Source: Planctomycetota bacterium
Lineage (GTDB): Bacteria; Planctomycetota; UBA1135; UBA2386
DNA: 64,000 nucleotides
Assembly: GCA_028281765.1 (NCBI GenBank)
Contig: JANQJF010000058.1
Location: 62,001 to 126,000, forward strand
Direction: 5' to 3'
Under the pieces are notes generated by a model. It did no database searches. It was given only the letters and a program-made list of their open reading frames with translations, and was not told where the DNA came from. The translations under genes and the position numbers were made by a program. The first letter of the stretch is position 1. Each line of letters begins with the position of its first letter. This document shows, piece by piece, positions 63,927 to 64,000 of this stretch.

Positions 63927-64000
63927 CTAGCCCTCGGTGGCCCGTTCCGCCATGTATTGGCGCCAACGAGCCGCATCGGTCCCGAATTTCTGACCGGTCA
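63927..64000 (-). CDS. C-terminal end of a protein (5' partial)
   Basis: Only 24 codons are visible, ending at a TAG (63927-63929). They read TGQKFGTDAARWRQYMAERA then TEG. The pattern FGxDxxxWRxW recurs at the C-termini of planctomycete HEAT- or cyclase-repeat proteins, as I recall. The rest lies beyond the window. The promoter for tatA starts about 20 bases downstream of this stop. Confidence 0.5.
   Translation of the reverse strand, partial: TGQKFGTDAARWRQYMAERATEG

Overview
The window is high-GC bacterial DNA, densely coded on both strands. Its gene content suggests a planctomycete, probably one of the deep-branching marine lineages. The signs are an ECF sigma factor fused to a membrane segment and carboxypeptidase-regulatory repeats, a zinc-ribbon/TPR serine-threonine kinase, a long MoxR-DUF58-VWA operon with DUF4175-like and PQQ-propeller genes, FG-GAP secreted proteins, arylsulfatase remains and stand-alone pseudopilins. 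This is inferred from architecture and recalled families, not from a search, and I do not name a genus.

Layout. 1-6714: end of a degenerate gluzincin-like protein, the kinase, the sigma-factor fusion, and two small membrane proteins. 6910-26501: one long rightward array (MoxR ATPase, DUF58, BatA-like VWA protein, VWA/amidotransferase-like protein, TPR/PQQ propeller protein, squalene-cyclase-fold protein, DUF4175-like membrane protein, very long Gln-rich coiled coil, small Gln-rich exported protein, SGNH hydrolase). Several of its genes overlap by 1-4 bases, which argues for one envelope-directed complex. 26600-28694: a lone receiver domain and glnS. 28801-29200: a large imperfect palindrome. 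29216-35076 (leftward): glycosyltransferase-thrA-thrB-thrC, giving the route from aspartate to threonine except aspartate-semialdehyde dehydrogenase. 35215-44243: cystathionine synthase/lyase, cardiolipin synthase, CAP protein, threonine dehydratase, degenerate thioredoxin, SDR, galT and a GHMP sugar kinase. 44323-49207: FG-GAP protein, Omp85-type barrel and a conserved exported protein. 49216-54842: smpB, tRNA-Leu(CAG), four pseudopilins, mpaA and an SpmA-SpmB fusion. 54853-54981: second palindrome. 54990-64000: serS, a large exported protein of unknown function, a sulfatase pseudogene, rhomboid, folD, an HExxH lipoprotein, polyprenyl synthase, tatA and the end of one more gene.

Four things stand out. 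(1) The 19-kb MoxR/VWA operon is the best candidate for an uncharacterised multi-component system. (2) The sigma factor appears to be membrane-tethered and has its own predicted extracytoplasmic repeats. (3) At many transcription-unit starts a -10-like hexamer lies 6-9 bases before the start codon, which implies widespread leaderless mRNAs. (4) Five of the seven convergent gene ends are 3-18 bases apart, and the only two long ones each hold a large imperfect palindrome.

No rRNA, CRISPR array, intact insertion sequence, prophage or replication origin was seen.
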